A stretch of DNA of 64,000 bases from Lytechinus pictus (lineage: Eukaryota > Echinodermata > Echinoidea > Temnopleuroida > Toxopneustidae). Positions 22,683 to 58,196 of the stretch are shown one piece after another. Where the stretch lies: assembly GCF_037042905.1 (NCBI RefSeq), contig NC_087252.1, positions 459,501 to 523,500 on the forward strand, given 5' to 3'. A program made the translations under genes and the position numbers. The first letter of the stretch is position 1, and each line of letters opens with the position of its first letter. Below the pieces are notes generated by a model, which was not told where the DNA came from, searched no databases, and was given only the letters and a program-made list of their open reading frames with translations.

Positions 22683-23508
22683 CCCCCCCCCCCCCGTAAC
22701 CAAACAAAATCAAGGTTTCTAAAGCATATACATAATATAGAAATCATCATGTCCGTCTAGGATAGGCCCCTGTTCTAAAGATTACTTTGAGTTGGGAATT
22801 TATTCAACTTACAGTGTGTCCAATGAGGCAGGCATGACTAGAGAGCGGAGGGGGAGGGATACTCAAATTATAACATGATACTTATGTGCCACACAAAAAA
22901 CAAAAATATGGGGCTCTGGAACTAAACTTTGGTCTTAAAATGGGGGTCTCCGGAACTGCTCTAGGATCAACGATTGCTAAACATGCAATGCTCTGGAACG
23001 GCACAAATTCTGTGTTTTGGAGCGTTGCATGAATATGCGTGATGAACCAATCAGCGGTCTCCGAATCACTATGTTGAAAACAGTCAATGGTAATTTGCCA
23101 CTGTGCTGCACCAAGTATGAGCGGGCACTGCAACGAGAACCACAAATTTGAGGGTCTCTGGAATGGGGAAAATAGGAATTTCTGTGGCTTTCTGAATTGG
23201 TGATGCTCTGTAGCGGAAATTTAAGCTGAAAATGGGGGTCTATACTGAAGCACATACGTATCATACATTTATACTAAGTACCCCCCCCCATCCCGGGGAG
23301 AGCGTTCTCACTGCAGCCATGATGCAGGACAAAACAAGACACGAGTGCACATAAATAGAATGATTCATCACAGGTTGATGCACAGGTTTCTACTCCCACT
23401 CCTCCAACATGGCTGCTCATGGGAACACTCTATCGTCCAAACAAACAAATGCAACTTCTTATCCACAATCTGTTCTGAAAATGTCTCTAATAGTTACATG
23501 GACAGTCC

Positions 23509-23655
23509 AGGATCCCATTTTATAAAGACTTATTATAACAAATGAAACATTTCTATAACAAGTTTACTGTCAGCCAATGAAATTGAAGGATTTCAATAGC
23601 TTTTAACTGTTATTGAAAATATGTTATTATAACAAGTTTTATGAAACGGGCACCG
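23509..23655. repeat. Short foldback MITE at the KAT7 3' end
   Basis: TTTTATAAAGACTTATTATAAC at the left against GTTATTATAACAAGTTTTAT at the right, with a CAGCCAATGAAAT centre. It ends five bases short of the KAT7 stop codon, so it forms the start of the 3' UTR. Confidence 0.65.
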
Positions 23656-23659
23656 GGTC

Positions 23660-48568
<24,909 letters not shown>

Positions 48569-49130
48569 TGAAATGAGCGCTTGGATAGAATGGTTAACAA
48601 ATAGATCTTTCCACTTAAAATCTTCAAAATGTCGAGAATTCTTTTAAATATCGTTCAGATTGTGTGAAGTTTCGATACGGAAAGCGTAATTCGTCGAATG
48701 AATGAGTACGAAGTTGCCAATCTCGAATTAATTGTGTTACCTGCAAAATTTTGAAAATTATAGCCTAATAATATTATTATTTGATTAAAAATAAAATAAA
48801 ATAAAATATTTCTAACTTTTATAAATTTATTTAATTCATATAAGAAATTAATATAGTTATTATTGTCATATTTGTTACAAAAATCTTAATTCTTAATACT
48901 TCATCCGAAATTGGAAAACCTAAACCGCGGAAACTTGGCGTTGCAATCATAATTTTGATGAGATTTTAATAAAATTTGGGGAATGAATCACAATGATTTG
49001 AATTAAAAATATTATAATAGAAATAAATTTATATTAAAAATATTTTAGCATAAGAAACGAACACCTTATTCAGACATGTTGGTTGGTCCGCATTCAATAT
49101 TCTAATAAGTGGCTGTTTTCTGAAAACAAA
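48569..49130. promoter_or_regulatory. Putative bidirectional promoter between KAT7 and ABHD10
   Basis: 562 bases separate two divergent start codons. There is no clear TATA box at either side; the middle is AT-rich and the KAT7 side has CpGs. The assignment rests on gene arrangement only. Confidence 0.6.
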
Positions 49131-49420
49131 ATGTCAGCGCCCTTGTGCTATTTTCGGTCTTGTTTAAATTTTCGCATGTTCTGTCTTTCTGCTCCCAAAT
49201 CTAACTCCCGTCTGCAAATCCAGCAGCGATTCATGATGACAGACGACAGGGAGAGTCTAGAACATTTACAAAGGACACACACGTCATCTATAGCTTTTCG
49301 TCAAACGCCCGGGAAAGATCCGGGCGTCGTGTTTTTACCGGGATACATGAGCAACATGACCGGCGGAAAAGCCGTGGCACTGGAGGGCTACTGCAGGCGG
49401 CGTGGGCATGCCTTTGTTCG
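49131..49420 (+). CDS. ABHD10: ABHD10 exon 1
   Basis: 290 nt. The donor is TTTGTTCG|gtacgt. It encodes the presequence and the first strands (FRQTPGKDPGVVFLPGYMSN). Confidence 0.92.
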
Positions 49421-52400
49421 GTACGTGATATATTTATCTCGTTCCGCTTCAGTGATTTGTTAAGCCACTTAAGGTCCTGACTATGAATCCTGACTCGGGA
49501 GTCGACATAACATACAATGCAAGAAGAATAGGCTCCGAAGAATATGCCGATATCTAGACTATAAATGTATAATTGATTAGAAATTAATACAATTTATACT
49601 AGAGTAGGCTTAACTTTAATTTAATTTTACTATTTGTATTTTTAGAATCTTAAAAGTTAAACGTCAGTTTTTTGTTTTGAATTCTAATGACTGTTACTTG
49701 TCAAAATTAATTGGAAAATTATGACTGAACTTCTTTATTTTTCTTACATGTAAAAAAGTTAGATCTAGATCTAACTTTTTTTTGGTAGTATAGTGAGTGA
49801 TTGTATTACTATTACCGTAAATACCGACCAGCCTTGTATTACCGAACGCGCGCATCGTAGCATCAGAAAATAATTTTATATGCTCAAAACTTTGCAACAT
49901 TCTTCCAAAGGGAACTTGAATAGAAAGATTATGAAAAATGGTCAAAAACACATTTTCAAAATATTAATATTTCTAAAAGTGATAAAATATGGTAAAAATA
50001 GCTCATCACTAGACATCAGTAATTTTGTTGTTTTCTCAACTTATCCCATAGAAAACACACGTTCGGTAATACGATACCTTTATCAAGTGACCATATATTT
50101 CACATGCGAAGAGGGGTCCGATTGGAAGCTAATATCGTAAAAAGGAAAAATGATTTTGGCAAAACTTTTACATATTTATATTTTGAAGGTAATTGTGTAT
50201 TTAAGGTGAAAGTTTGGTGATTTTTATGAGAATAATGTGTTTGATATGATTGAATTCATGAAAAGTGTTCGGTAATACGATCCACTACCATACAGTCAGT
50301 GAGTCATGTACCAATAGCTAATTTATAACCAAACTTTCTTAACAAAATTTTGTTCTAAACTAAAGTTATGTCTAAATGTTCTGGAGATTTTTAGATTTAA
50401 ATGTAGACTAGTTCTACATTTAAATCCCCAAAACTTCTAGACCTAACATAAGTTTAGAACAAAATTTTGTTAAGAAATCGAATGTTTGGTCAAGAAATTA
50501 GCTACAACATGACTCATTGACTGTACTATACTAACAAAAAAAAGTTAGATCTATTCTAGATCTGTCTAAATGTAGTGTCTTTGAAATGAGTCTAGATGTA
50601 GTAGTACATGAGTACAGTGTCAAAATTTTAGTTAATTGGTCAGACATTTAAATAATACTAAGTACTAGCATGACTAGGTCTATAGAAGAATCAAATGTAG
50701 GCCTATTGTATATCTACATGATTATTTATTTACATTGTTGTGATTATTTGATGTCTAATCATCATTATTGTGAACAATTAATAATCATCATAACCATATT
50801 TTGGTCCATCAATTTCTCAGTAGTAATCATCATCATCTTGATTTGTCTTTGCTATCACCATCACCATGGTCATTGTCATCAATTTACCATCATCAGTTAC
50901 TGTAACCGAAATTGATTCCCATCATTGACATAATTGTCATCACCACCATTTGCCATCATCGTCATCTTCATATTCTTTATCAAAATAATAAACTCGTAGT
51001 GGAACTCATGCCATCAATTTATCACCACTATCTTTATCTTTATCATCATCATCATTACTGTACCATCATCAACATCAACACCACCACCATCTTTACAATC
51101 ATCATCACCCTCCTCATCTCCACCACCACCATCATCGTCATCATCATCCTCTCCACCATCCTTGTCATCACCATCATGTATAATTACTTGTAGTCATTGT
51201 CATGACGTCATTGTCATCAATTTATCATCATCATACTTGCCATATTTAAAAGTCTTCTTTTTTACCCACCAGCTTTGACTACCAAGGCTTAGGTGAGTCT
51301 ATTGGGGAGATGAGGAAAGGAGAAAAGATGTTTGACGTATGGAAGTCAGATGCTCTTGCTGTTCTGGATGAACTAACTGTAGGGCCTCAGGTGAGAAATT
51401 AAAAAAAAATGTTAATTCGACCAAATTCTCTATCTTACTCTGTCTGTTTGTCGGTTCCCCCCTTCTTATTTCTCTCACTTCACCTCTAATTTTTCTTCCC
51501 TTCACTTTTTCTTTTTTTTTTCCTCCTTCTCGCCTTCCCCCTCTCTATAATTATAAATCTCTCTCTCTCTGTCTCTTTTCTTCCTTCCTCTTTCTCTCTC
51601 TTCCCCACTCTACCTTACTCTCTTAATTTTTCTCCTTTCTTCTCTGTTGCTATTCATATGTCTTTTTACTTTCAAGGGGAGGGAGGGGGGGGGGGTGTTT
51701 TGCTCTCCCTTTTTACAATTTACAATTTTTTGTCAGGGTGAACTTCCCCTTTAATCGTTTGTATTTCTGTTGTTACTATTTATAAAAGCAAACAAGCTGT
51801 GTCAGATTAAGAAACAAAGTTCTGCTGACCACCCCCCCCAAAAAAAAAAAAAATCTTCTTAAATATGACTATTAGAACCTTTTCAATCCATTATCATTTT
51901 ATTTTAGATTCTTGTTGGTTCCAGTATGGGCGGGGCCATTATGCTGCTTTTAGCATTAGAGAGACCAGAACGTATCCACTCACTGCTTGGGGTAGCTACT
52001 GCAGTACAGTTTGACAGACCAATGTCTGAGCAGAAGAGGGGCCATGTCCATGAGGTAAGTAGTGTAGCCTTAAAAGTAAAATAAAGGGAAAAAAAACAAG
52101 GAGAAGAAGAGAATATTCTCTTCTTCATCTTAAGAATTACACAGGGGTTTAAAAAAAATCATGTTATTTATCCTTTTTAGAGACAAAGTACATTACTAAT
52201 ATAATAAAACAAAAAAAGGTGAATAACTATTCAAATTCTATAAAGAATAATACAGTTTATGTTGGAACGCCATTGTGAGCCAAACCTCAATGGTATTGGT
52301 TATAAAGCAAAATCATACAGCAAGGAAGAGGGTTGATAATGTTTTCTGCATGGTAAATGGCTATATTGAAGTTTTGAAATGTATTGCTGCCTGGGCGGCA

Positions 52401-53129
52401 AAGGGGAGGCATAAGCGTTAGAATCATCGCCTTCTGCCTGGCCAACAACAGGAATGGAAATTGATGTAGGTACATGTATAAATTCTAAGTAAAAGAAACC
52501 ACCCTTATGCCAGTCAGGCGATATCCATCCTAAGAGAAAGGTATGATTGATATTAAACATAATTAATTTTTTTTATGTCTATAATGTGTTTTTTGTATAG
52601 TATATTTCCATAAAGATGAAACTAGCTTTATTAGTTGTTTTCTGCTGCTTTGCTTTCATTCATTGTGAGAATGTATGTTTCATTTTCTAATTACCAATCT
52701 TGTTATTGTGAGTATGTAATGATAATCCTACTACTACTTTGGGATATAATGTGAATACAGAATGAGAAAAAAAATGCTTGATATATATTAAAGGACTAAA
52801 AGAGAAGGGTTTAATCCAATGATTTTCTTTCCTTGCAGGCCCGAGGTTCAATCCCCAGTGACTCATCCTACACCGCTCCGCACAACTTTGTAGATAAACA
52901 CTACACACGATGCCTCAATCAAAACCCTATGCCTGTCAAGCAGCCTATTCGGTTGATACACGGAATGAAAGATGATGTCGTTCCCTTCCAAACGTCGGTT
53001 TCCCTCGCTGAGCGCCTGGAGAGCAAGAACGTGGATGTTATCCTACGCAAAGAGGGCGCTCATCGCATGTCGGAACCTGAAGATATTCGCCTCCTTGTGG
53101 ATTGCCTCGAGGAGCTGTTGAAATTATGA
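49131..53129 (+). CDS. ABHD10: ABHD10-like mitochondrial alpha/beta hydrolase, complete (4 exons, 281 aa)
   Basis: Exons 49131-49420, 51273-51390, 51908-52054 and 52839-53129 join in phase (846 nt with TGA). The N-terminus (MSAPLCYFRSCLNFRMFCLS) is basic and lacks acid, as in mitochondrial presequences. The hydrolase fold starts at GVVFLPGYMSNMTGGKA (oxyanion region), then RFDYQGLGES, the nucleophile elbow GSSMGG (Ser142), the acid in HGMKDDVVP (Asp230) and the His in GAHRM (His260). PIRLIHGMKDDVVP and DVILRKEGAHRM match human ABHD10 closely; that enzyme has 306 residues. As family knowledge, it removes S-palmitoyl groups, for example from PRDX5, and cleaves acyl glucuronides in mitochondria. 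ATG 49131 is the first ATG in frame after an upstream non-ATG stretch. It is divergent to KAT7. Introns carry repeats only. Confidence 0.94.
49752..49781. repeat. Perfect 30-bp palindrome (AAGTTAGATCTAGATCTAACTT)
   Basis: Mirror-perfect around the TAGA/TCTA centre. The half-site AAAAAGTTAGATCT also occurs at 37077, 37247 and 50537. Confidence 0.9.
49830..50235 (-). repeat. Dispersed repeat, copy 2 (inverted partner of 7420-7850)
   Basis: It matches 7420-7850 read backward. Flanked by TATTACCGAAC (49838) and GTTCGGTAATACGA (50269), with another GTTCGGTAATACGA at about 50062. Intron 1 of ABHD10. Confidence 0.8.
50292..50525. repeat. Foldback MITE (CAGTCAGTGAGTCATG ends)
   Basis: The left end is TACAGTCAGTGAGTCATGTA and the right end ACATGACTCATTGACTGTAC. 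The interior is mirrored (TTAACAAAATTTTGTTCTAA against TTAGAACAAAATTTTGTTAA). Confidence 0.88.
50760..51235. repeat. (CAT)n/(ATC)n microsatellite region
   Basis: Long imperfect trinucleotide repeat giving spurious Ile/His/Thr-rich frames in all registers. Intron 1 of ABHD10, ending just before exon 2. Confidence 0.9.
51273..51390 (+). CDS. ABHD10: ABHD10 exon 2
   Basis: 118 nt. The acceptor is tttttacccaccag and the donor CCTCAG|gtgaga. It encodes FDYQGLGESIGEMRKGEKMF and ends LDELTVGPQ. Confidence 0.94.
51500..51660. repeat. CT-rich low-complexity tract
   Basis: Pyrimidine-rich sequence (TCTCTCTCTG, CTTCCTTCCTC) in ABHD10 intron 2. Further on, 52055-52838 (intron 3) shows no recognisable feature. 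Confidence 0.75.
51908..52054 (+). CDS. ABHD10: ABHD10 exon 3 (catalytic Ser)
   Basis: 147 nt, phase 0-0. The acceptor is cattttattttag and the donor CATGAG|gtaagt. It encodes ILVGSSMGGAIMLLLALERP and the lid start. Confidence 0.95.
52839..53129 (+). CDS. ABHD10: ABHD10 exon 4 (catalytic Asp and His)
   Basis: 291 nt to TGA. The acceptor is tttccttgcag. It encodes PIRLIHGMKDDVVPFQTSVS, DVILRKEGAHRMSEPEDIRL and the end EELLKL. Confidence 0.95.
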   Translation, partial: ARGSIPSDSSYTAPHNFVDKHYTRCLNQNPMPVKQPIRLIHGMKDDVVPFQTSVSLAERLESKNVDVILRKEGAHRMSEPEDIRLLVDCLEELLKL

Positions 53130-53149
53130 AGCCATCCTGATCCAGGTAT

Positions 53150-53410
53150 GATGTTTATATCCACTTGACTTGGTCTTAATGGCAGATGGTCTTAATTCTC
53201 AGACTGTCTAACATCACCGTGGCTTAATCCACTTGGTCTACTAGCAGATGGTCTAATTCTCAGATTGACTGTTAATTAGCATCTCGGCTAAACCTACTTG
53301 GTCTATCATCAATTCAGTTTGGTCCAACCGCCACTTTGTCTAATACTCACTTGGTCTAAATATCACTTATTCCAATGCCCAGATTGGTCTTATTTCTACT
53401 TTGTCTACAT
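53150..53410 (+). repeat. Imperfect ACTTGGTCTA repeats in the ABHD10 3' UTR
   Basis: CTTGGTCTTAATGGCAGATG, CTTGGTCTACTAGCAGATGG, ACTTGGTCTATCATC, CACTTTGTCTAATAC and CACTTGGTCTAAATATC recur about every 35-50 bases; related words appear inverted near 53760-53880. Confidence 0.6.
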
Positions 53411-53450
53411 ACATGTATTATTTTGCACTTTGTCAAATTAAAATTTGGTT

Positions 53451-53456
53451 AATAAA
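53451..53456 (+). terminator. ABHD10: ABHD10 polyadenylation signal candidate
   Basis: AATAAA about 320 bases after the stop codon, followed by T-rich sequence. The 3' UTR contains repeated CTTGGTCTA words. Confidence 0.6.
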
Positions 53457-54393
53457 CATTTCATTTCATTTATTTTCATATTTCTCATATTGACATCTGA
53501 TTCACATAAAAAGCAGCAACAATAATGTAAAACGATTAAATTATAAACAACTGGGAAGTATATAATTGCATAATATAATGATACAATCAGTTGAGTTATA
53601 AGGTAAAAGCTTAATTTAAGTTTAAGAAATGTAATGGGACCTACATGAAAGCAAGCTTGTAAAAATGAAGGCCCCGAATGTAATTTAATTTAATCATATA
53701 CATGTAGTAAGCGGTGTTAGATGGAATGGATATTTAGATGAAATGGATTATAGCCTAACTGAAAATTAGACAAAACAATAAATGTGCTCAGTGACAATCA
53801 GACCAAATTATGATTAGACCATATTGATGAGACCAAACGGGGGTAGACAAAGTGGGAATAAACCAAGTGACAATTTACCTTGTATGAAAGACCAGTGGAA
53901 CGTTAATTGCAATCAGAGGAATTATCTCTCTTGCTTGAAATAATTTAGATTGAAAGTATCAATTTATTATATTATTAAGGCAGGAACGTTTATAGTTATG
54001 CATGAAATATCTTGAAAAGATGTTCAAAATGAATGCTGCATATTAATGAATAGTATTCAAGGAATATTAGTGAGCAACGCCTTGAGCATTTCTAGTTACC
54101 AAAGTGGAAATGGCGCTATTAAGATATCATGTATTATTATTATTTATGAATTATTACCTTTGGTAAAAGCGATGTGTCTCTATTACTTCCTTGCCAGTAT
54201 GAAAATGCTTTAATTCTGGTTGGGCTTAACACCTAAAACCAATAAGTGACCAAATGGTCTCAAAAGTTATCCAAGACTTGAAGCAAAAATCCTTGAAACA
54301 AAGCAGTGCGAAACTTTGACATTAAAGATTTTTCACAAAAAATGTCAGGGGGGACTTAAAGGCTCCATCCTTGTCTCCAATAATGGGTTAGAG

Positions 54394-54565
54394 CGTGGGG
54401 GCAACTTAGTCTAGTGGTCATAACTCTTGTCTTTCAATCAGAGGGACGTGGGTTCGATTCCAAGCAATGGTGTGTTTACCTTTAACAAGAAATTGTGCTG
54501 CACTCAACCCAGGTGAGGTGAATGGGTACCCGGCAAGAAGAAACTCCTTGAATGCTTGAGCGCCT
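54394..54565 (+). repeat. tRNA-derived SINE, different head with the family A core
   Basis: The head is GCAACTTAGTCTAGTGGTCA with GTGGGTTCGATTCC as B box, unlike the family A head. The body TGTGCTGCACTCAACCCAGG, then GGTGAATGGGTACCCGGCAA, equals family A. Confidence 0.8.
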
Positions 54566-54858
54566 ATATGTAATAATAGCAGTGTACCCTCAGCCCCCTA
54601 AAAAACACACTATACATTTAGATCCAAGTTTTATTTAATTTCATTAATAGTAGACCACAAAAAACTGTTTTATTTGGTAAATTTTAACTCTGTAGAGAAA
54701 AATTGCCTCAACCTGGGCAATTATTTGTCCAAAAAAAGGTGGACTACTGGACAGTATTAACTCATTTAATCCATTAAGTACTTAATTCTGTAATTTTGAT
54801 AGGCTTTGCACAGGAACCACCCAAATCCAGTTGGCAATGGGTTAAGTGCATAGTAATA

Positions 54859-55654
54859 CAGTGCGTCCCACAAAAAACGAAACCGAGATTTATCGATGAT
54901 TTATCATAACTTCATCACAAATACAATAGACAAGTGACCTACCATTGTAAAGCTTAGAATATCTTCATCTGATATTACTTAGATTATTCCTCATTCACGC
55001 ATGAGTGAGCAAAATCAATTTGAAGAAAGGATACCAAAAACTCATTTGGCGGGGGGTATCTGAATTTCAAAAAGAAAATCACATTCCTAAAAAGTTCAAT
55101 ATCTGCTCTTTTATTTGATACCTTAATCACAGAATATGGTCAAGAAGTGAAGAAGTTCTGTTCCCTCGAAACAATGCTTGTATTTCCATAATTTCATTAA
55201 ATAAACATGTTTTCAACAGTTTCCTACAGAAGCTATCGCACGCACGGTTAACAAAATACTTAATGCATGGCTGATCGTCAACAAACGGCGTGTCGAGTGA
55301 CTCAGAACGCTAGCCTGTAAAACCTCTTCATTTTATGAAATTACTGAAATTCAAGCTTTTTTTTAATAAGCAGAACTTTGTTATTTTTTAACCATTTTCT
55401 GTAATTGAGGTATCAAATAATGAGCAGATATTGAACTTTTTAAAAATGTGGTTTTCTTTTTGAAATCCAGATACAGCCCGCCAAGTGACTCTTTGGTATC
55501 CCCTCTCCAAATTGTCTTTGCTCACTCATGCGTAATTTAAGATGAAAGAGGAGATTCTAAGCTTTACAATGGTAGGTCACTTGTCTATTGTATTTGTGAT
55601 TAAGTTATGATAAATCATCGATAAATCTCGGTTTCGTTTTTCTGGGATGCACTG
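54859..55654. mobile_element. Mariner-like foldback element with long inverted repeats
   Basis: CAGTGCGTCCCACAAAAAAC at the left and the inverted GGGATGCACTG at the right; the arms extend about 250 bases (GAGATTTATCGATGATTTAT; GACAAGTGACCTACCATTGT). TA on both sides. No transposase. Confidence 0.88.
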
Positions 55655-56404
55655 TATATGTAGATTGATTGATTCTTTCTTGCCATTTAAGTGCCTTGAA
55701 TAGTGAGCTTCCAAATTCCTTTGTTTTTTATAAGATGACAATACACACATTCTAGTAGTTGCAGCAAACAATTATTTTATGAGAGTCTTTTAAATCAAGG
55801 TTGATTTTTGCCATATATAGATCTTGGACATTAATGTAAACTTGCCTTCGTGAAATCATGAAATCTTAGCTAAAAAAAAAGATAATTCTGATGATCACTA
55901 ACACAGAAAAACATATGTGGGAGAGTGTATCAATATTGATTGAAAAATATGCGACATTTATGGAATTCCGTGCTTATTTTGCTCATTTTCTTCTAGAGCT
56001 ATTTGACATATTTTTTTATTCATATATACATGTACAAACACTTTGGTGGTAATTTTATTGGATTCTGTTTGAATTAATTTTTTTGATCGTGACCACAACT
56101 GGTATTTATCTTTAATTACAATGTTGTAATTAAAGTTCATTCATTGCTCGTTTCTTTTATATTCACGTGTAATACCTTTATTTGAATACGATTCTTAAAA
56201 ATACCGGTACAAATGAAAATCCTGAATCTGCAATATTGCTTTCTTGTATCTGAATTTCTGTTATTCCTGAGTTGCCAACAATTGACATTCAAAACAATTT
56301 TCTTTTAAGATTTCTTTTCAACAACATGCTGAATATTATTTATGATGTGAGTTTTATGTATTTCAATCAATGTTTTTTTCTAATAAGAATCAAGTGATAT
56401 TATG

Positions 56405-56695
56405 GGGGTGTTTCATAAAGCTGTTCGTACTTTAAAAGTGACTTAAAGAACTACTTGTGATCCTTTCTTGTGGTAAATGATATTCACCATTAATTGGTGA
56501 TTATTTAGCATCACCTGAGAACTGAGAAAGGTTCACCAGTCGTTCTTAAAATTAAGCGCGACTTTAAGAACGACTGGTGATGCTTTCTTGTGGTAAATGG
56601 TTTACACCGAAATGTTCATTGGTGATGGTTTAGCATGTGAGAAAGGTTCACCAGTCGTTCTTAAAGTTGCTCTTAACTTACGAACAGCTTTATGA
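56405..56695. repeat. GTTTCATAAAGC-type MITE with an internal second unit
   Basis: The outer ends are GGTGTTTCATAAAGCTGTTC and GAACAGCTTTATGAAAC. In the middle, CGTTCTTAAAATTAAGCGCG and CTTTAAGAACGACTGGTGAT restart the same half, as if two copies were joined back to back. Confidence 0.75.
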
Positions 56696-56726
56696 AACTT
56701 CTCCCAGTGCATACATGTAGGGGAAG

Positions 56727-57354
56727 GCGGGGTAAGTTGAGCATAGGGGCAAGTTGAGCCACCACCCCCAGGCCAATAATGAATGAGTCAGACATTGTGG
56801 TGGTGTCATTTATTGATGACCCTTTACATAACCATTTACCCCACCACATTGTTTTCGACTTTGAAACAAAAAGTACTTTTTTAGTGGGAAAAATACAAAT
56901 TTTAGCCAAAAAAGTAAAAAGGGTGTAAAATAGATCAGTGTTTTTTACCCACACATGTCTTTAAATATAATAAAGAAATAAGAACAATATTGTTAGTCCA
57001 GGTATGGATCTTCATTCTTGTCATAGTCTTTTACATGATGGATGCATAAGAAATGTGTGGATGTGAAAATATCGCATTAAGTTAGGACTGGGGTACTTTG
57101 AGCCAGCCAACATGGGGCAAGTTGAGCCATGGTAATTCGTATGGTAATGTATAATAGAAAAGAAACAAACCTTGAATAGCCATGATATGCAGGCAGAAAG
57201 GTGCAAATTTACATGACAGTTCTTTTACTTTTAGAGGATGTTAGTATTTATAGAGAATTAGCAAAACTTGTGAAAAGACTTGAAATAAAAAATTGACATG
57301 CTGGTTCTTCCCACATACATTTTGTACATAGTTTTTGTGGCTCAACTTACCCCA
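56727..57354. repeat. MITE with GGGGTAAGTTGAGC ends
   Basis: The left end is GCGGGGTAAGTTGAGCATAG and the right end TGGCTCAACTTACCCCA. The interior repeats GGGGCAAGTTGAGCCA at both sides. No coding frame. Confidence 0.82.
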
Positions 57355-57512
57355 CAAGGAACACAAAGGTTAGCGATTGATTGCTAATTTCAAAGAACAA
57401 TTCTGATTGGTTCATAGTCAGTCTACTTAGCAAGATGCGCATGCAACAAGGATTTTAATTGCTCATTTCATTAAACGATTAATCGCTAATCTTTGTGTTA
57501 CGGCGCCTGGAT
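57355..57512. repeat. Foldback MITE (ACAAAGGTTAGCGATT ends)
   Basis: ACACAAAGGTTAGCGATTGA and ATTAATCGCTAATCTTTGTGT are inverted. It abuts the preceding MITE. Confidence 0.75.
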
Positions 57513-58057
57513 TGATTCAATCAATGCTCTGTATTGTACCTCTTCAAACTGTTCTGAAGTTTGGAAGATTTTAATGATCCCAAAAGAATTGGATCTATTG
57601 AGGCCACAGAAATCTGTTCAACTAATTAACTAGTAAGTACAACATACTTTGTGCTTTTTGGTCCGAAAACTACTTTTACTTTATTGTCTTAGAGAAGGTT
57701 GACTTTATAATCAGACTCAGGTGTGCAATGTATAGATGGACATGTATGTTTGAAAAAAATATTTATTCGCTATTAAATCTAACTAGTAATGATTACTGGT
57801 AATTTATAATCTTTATATTTGTTTTGCTATTTTTGTCATTGAACGTAGTCAATTGTTCATTACTTGTATTATGTGTTCTTACTTTGTTAAGGGTAAATGG
57901 ATCGAAATAATTTTCTGCATTTTAATAGTGATGAATCCCATTTTCTAACATTGAGTACTCTGATATTACATGTACATTATAACTTAAGAAACTTGTATGC
58001 TAATTTGTTTTCTACTAGAGCACAATAAAACCTTTTCACCAATTCGAGCCGCTTCTT

Positions 58058-58196
58058 TGGCCCGTTTCATAAAGAGTTACAACTATTGTAACTTCCATGG
58101 TAACCTTGATTTTGATTGGCTGCTGGGCCCTTTTACCATGGTAGTTACCATTATGGCAAAGTTACAACAGTTGCAAGTCCTTTATGAAACGGGCCC
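58058..58196. repeat. GGCCCGTTTCATAAAG-type MITE
   Basis: The left end is GGCCCGTTTCATAAAGAGTT and the right end CTTTATGAAACGGGCC, with TACCATGGTAGTTACCAT in the middle. The 58200-60370 stretch shows no gene or clear element. Confidence 0.85.

Noticed and set aside
50670-51193. Ile/His/Thr-rich frames
   Set aside because: Translation of a CAT/ATC microsatellite; all registers are similarly open.
52287-52560. Minus-strand frames in ABHD10 intron 3
   Set aside because: No family resemblance, no matching splice sites, and antisense to the host gene.
54394-54470. Candidate tRNA gene (Glu-like boxes)
   Set aside because: It is followed by the SINE core and the stems are imperfect.
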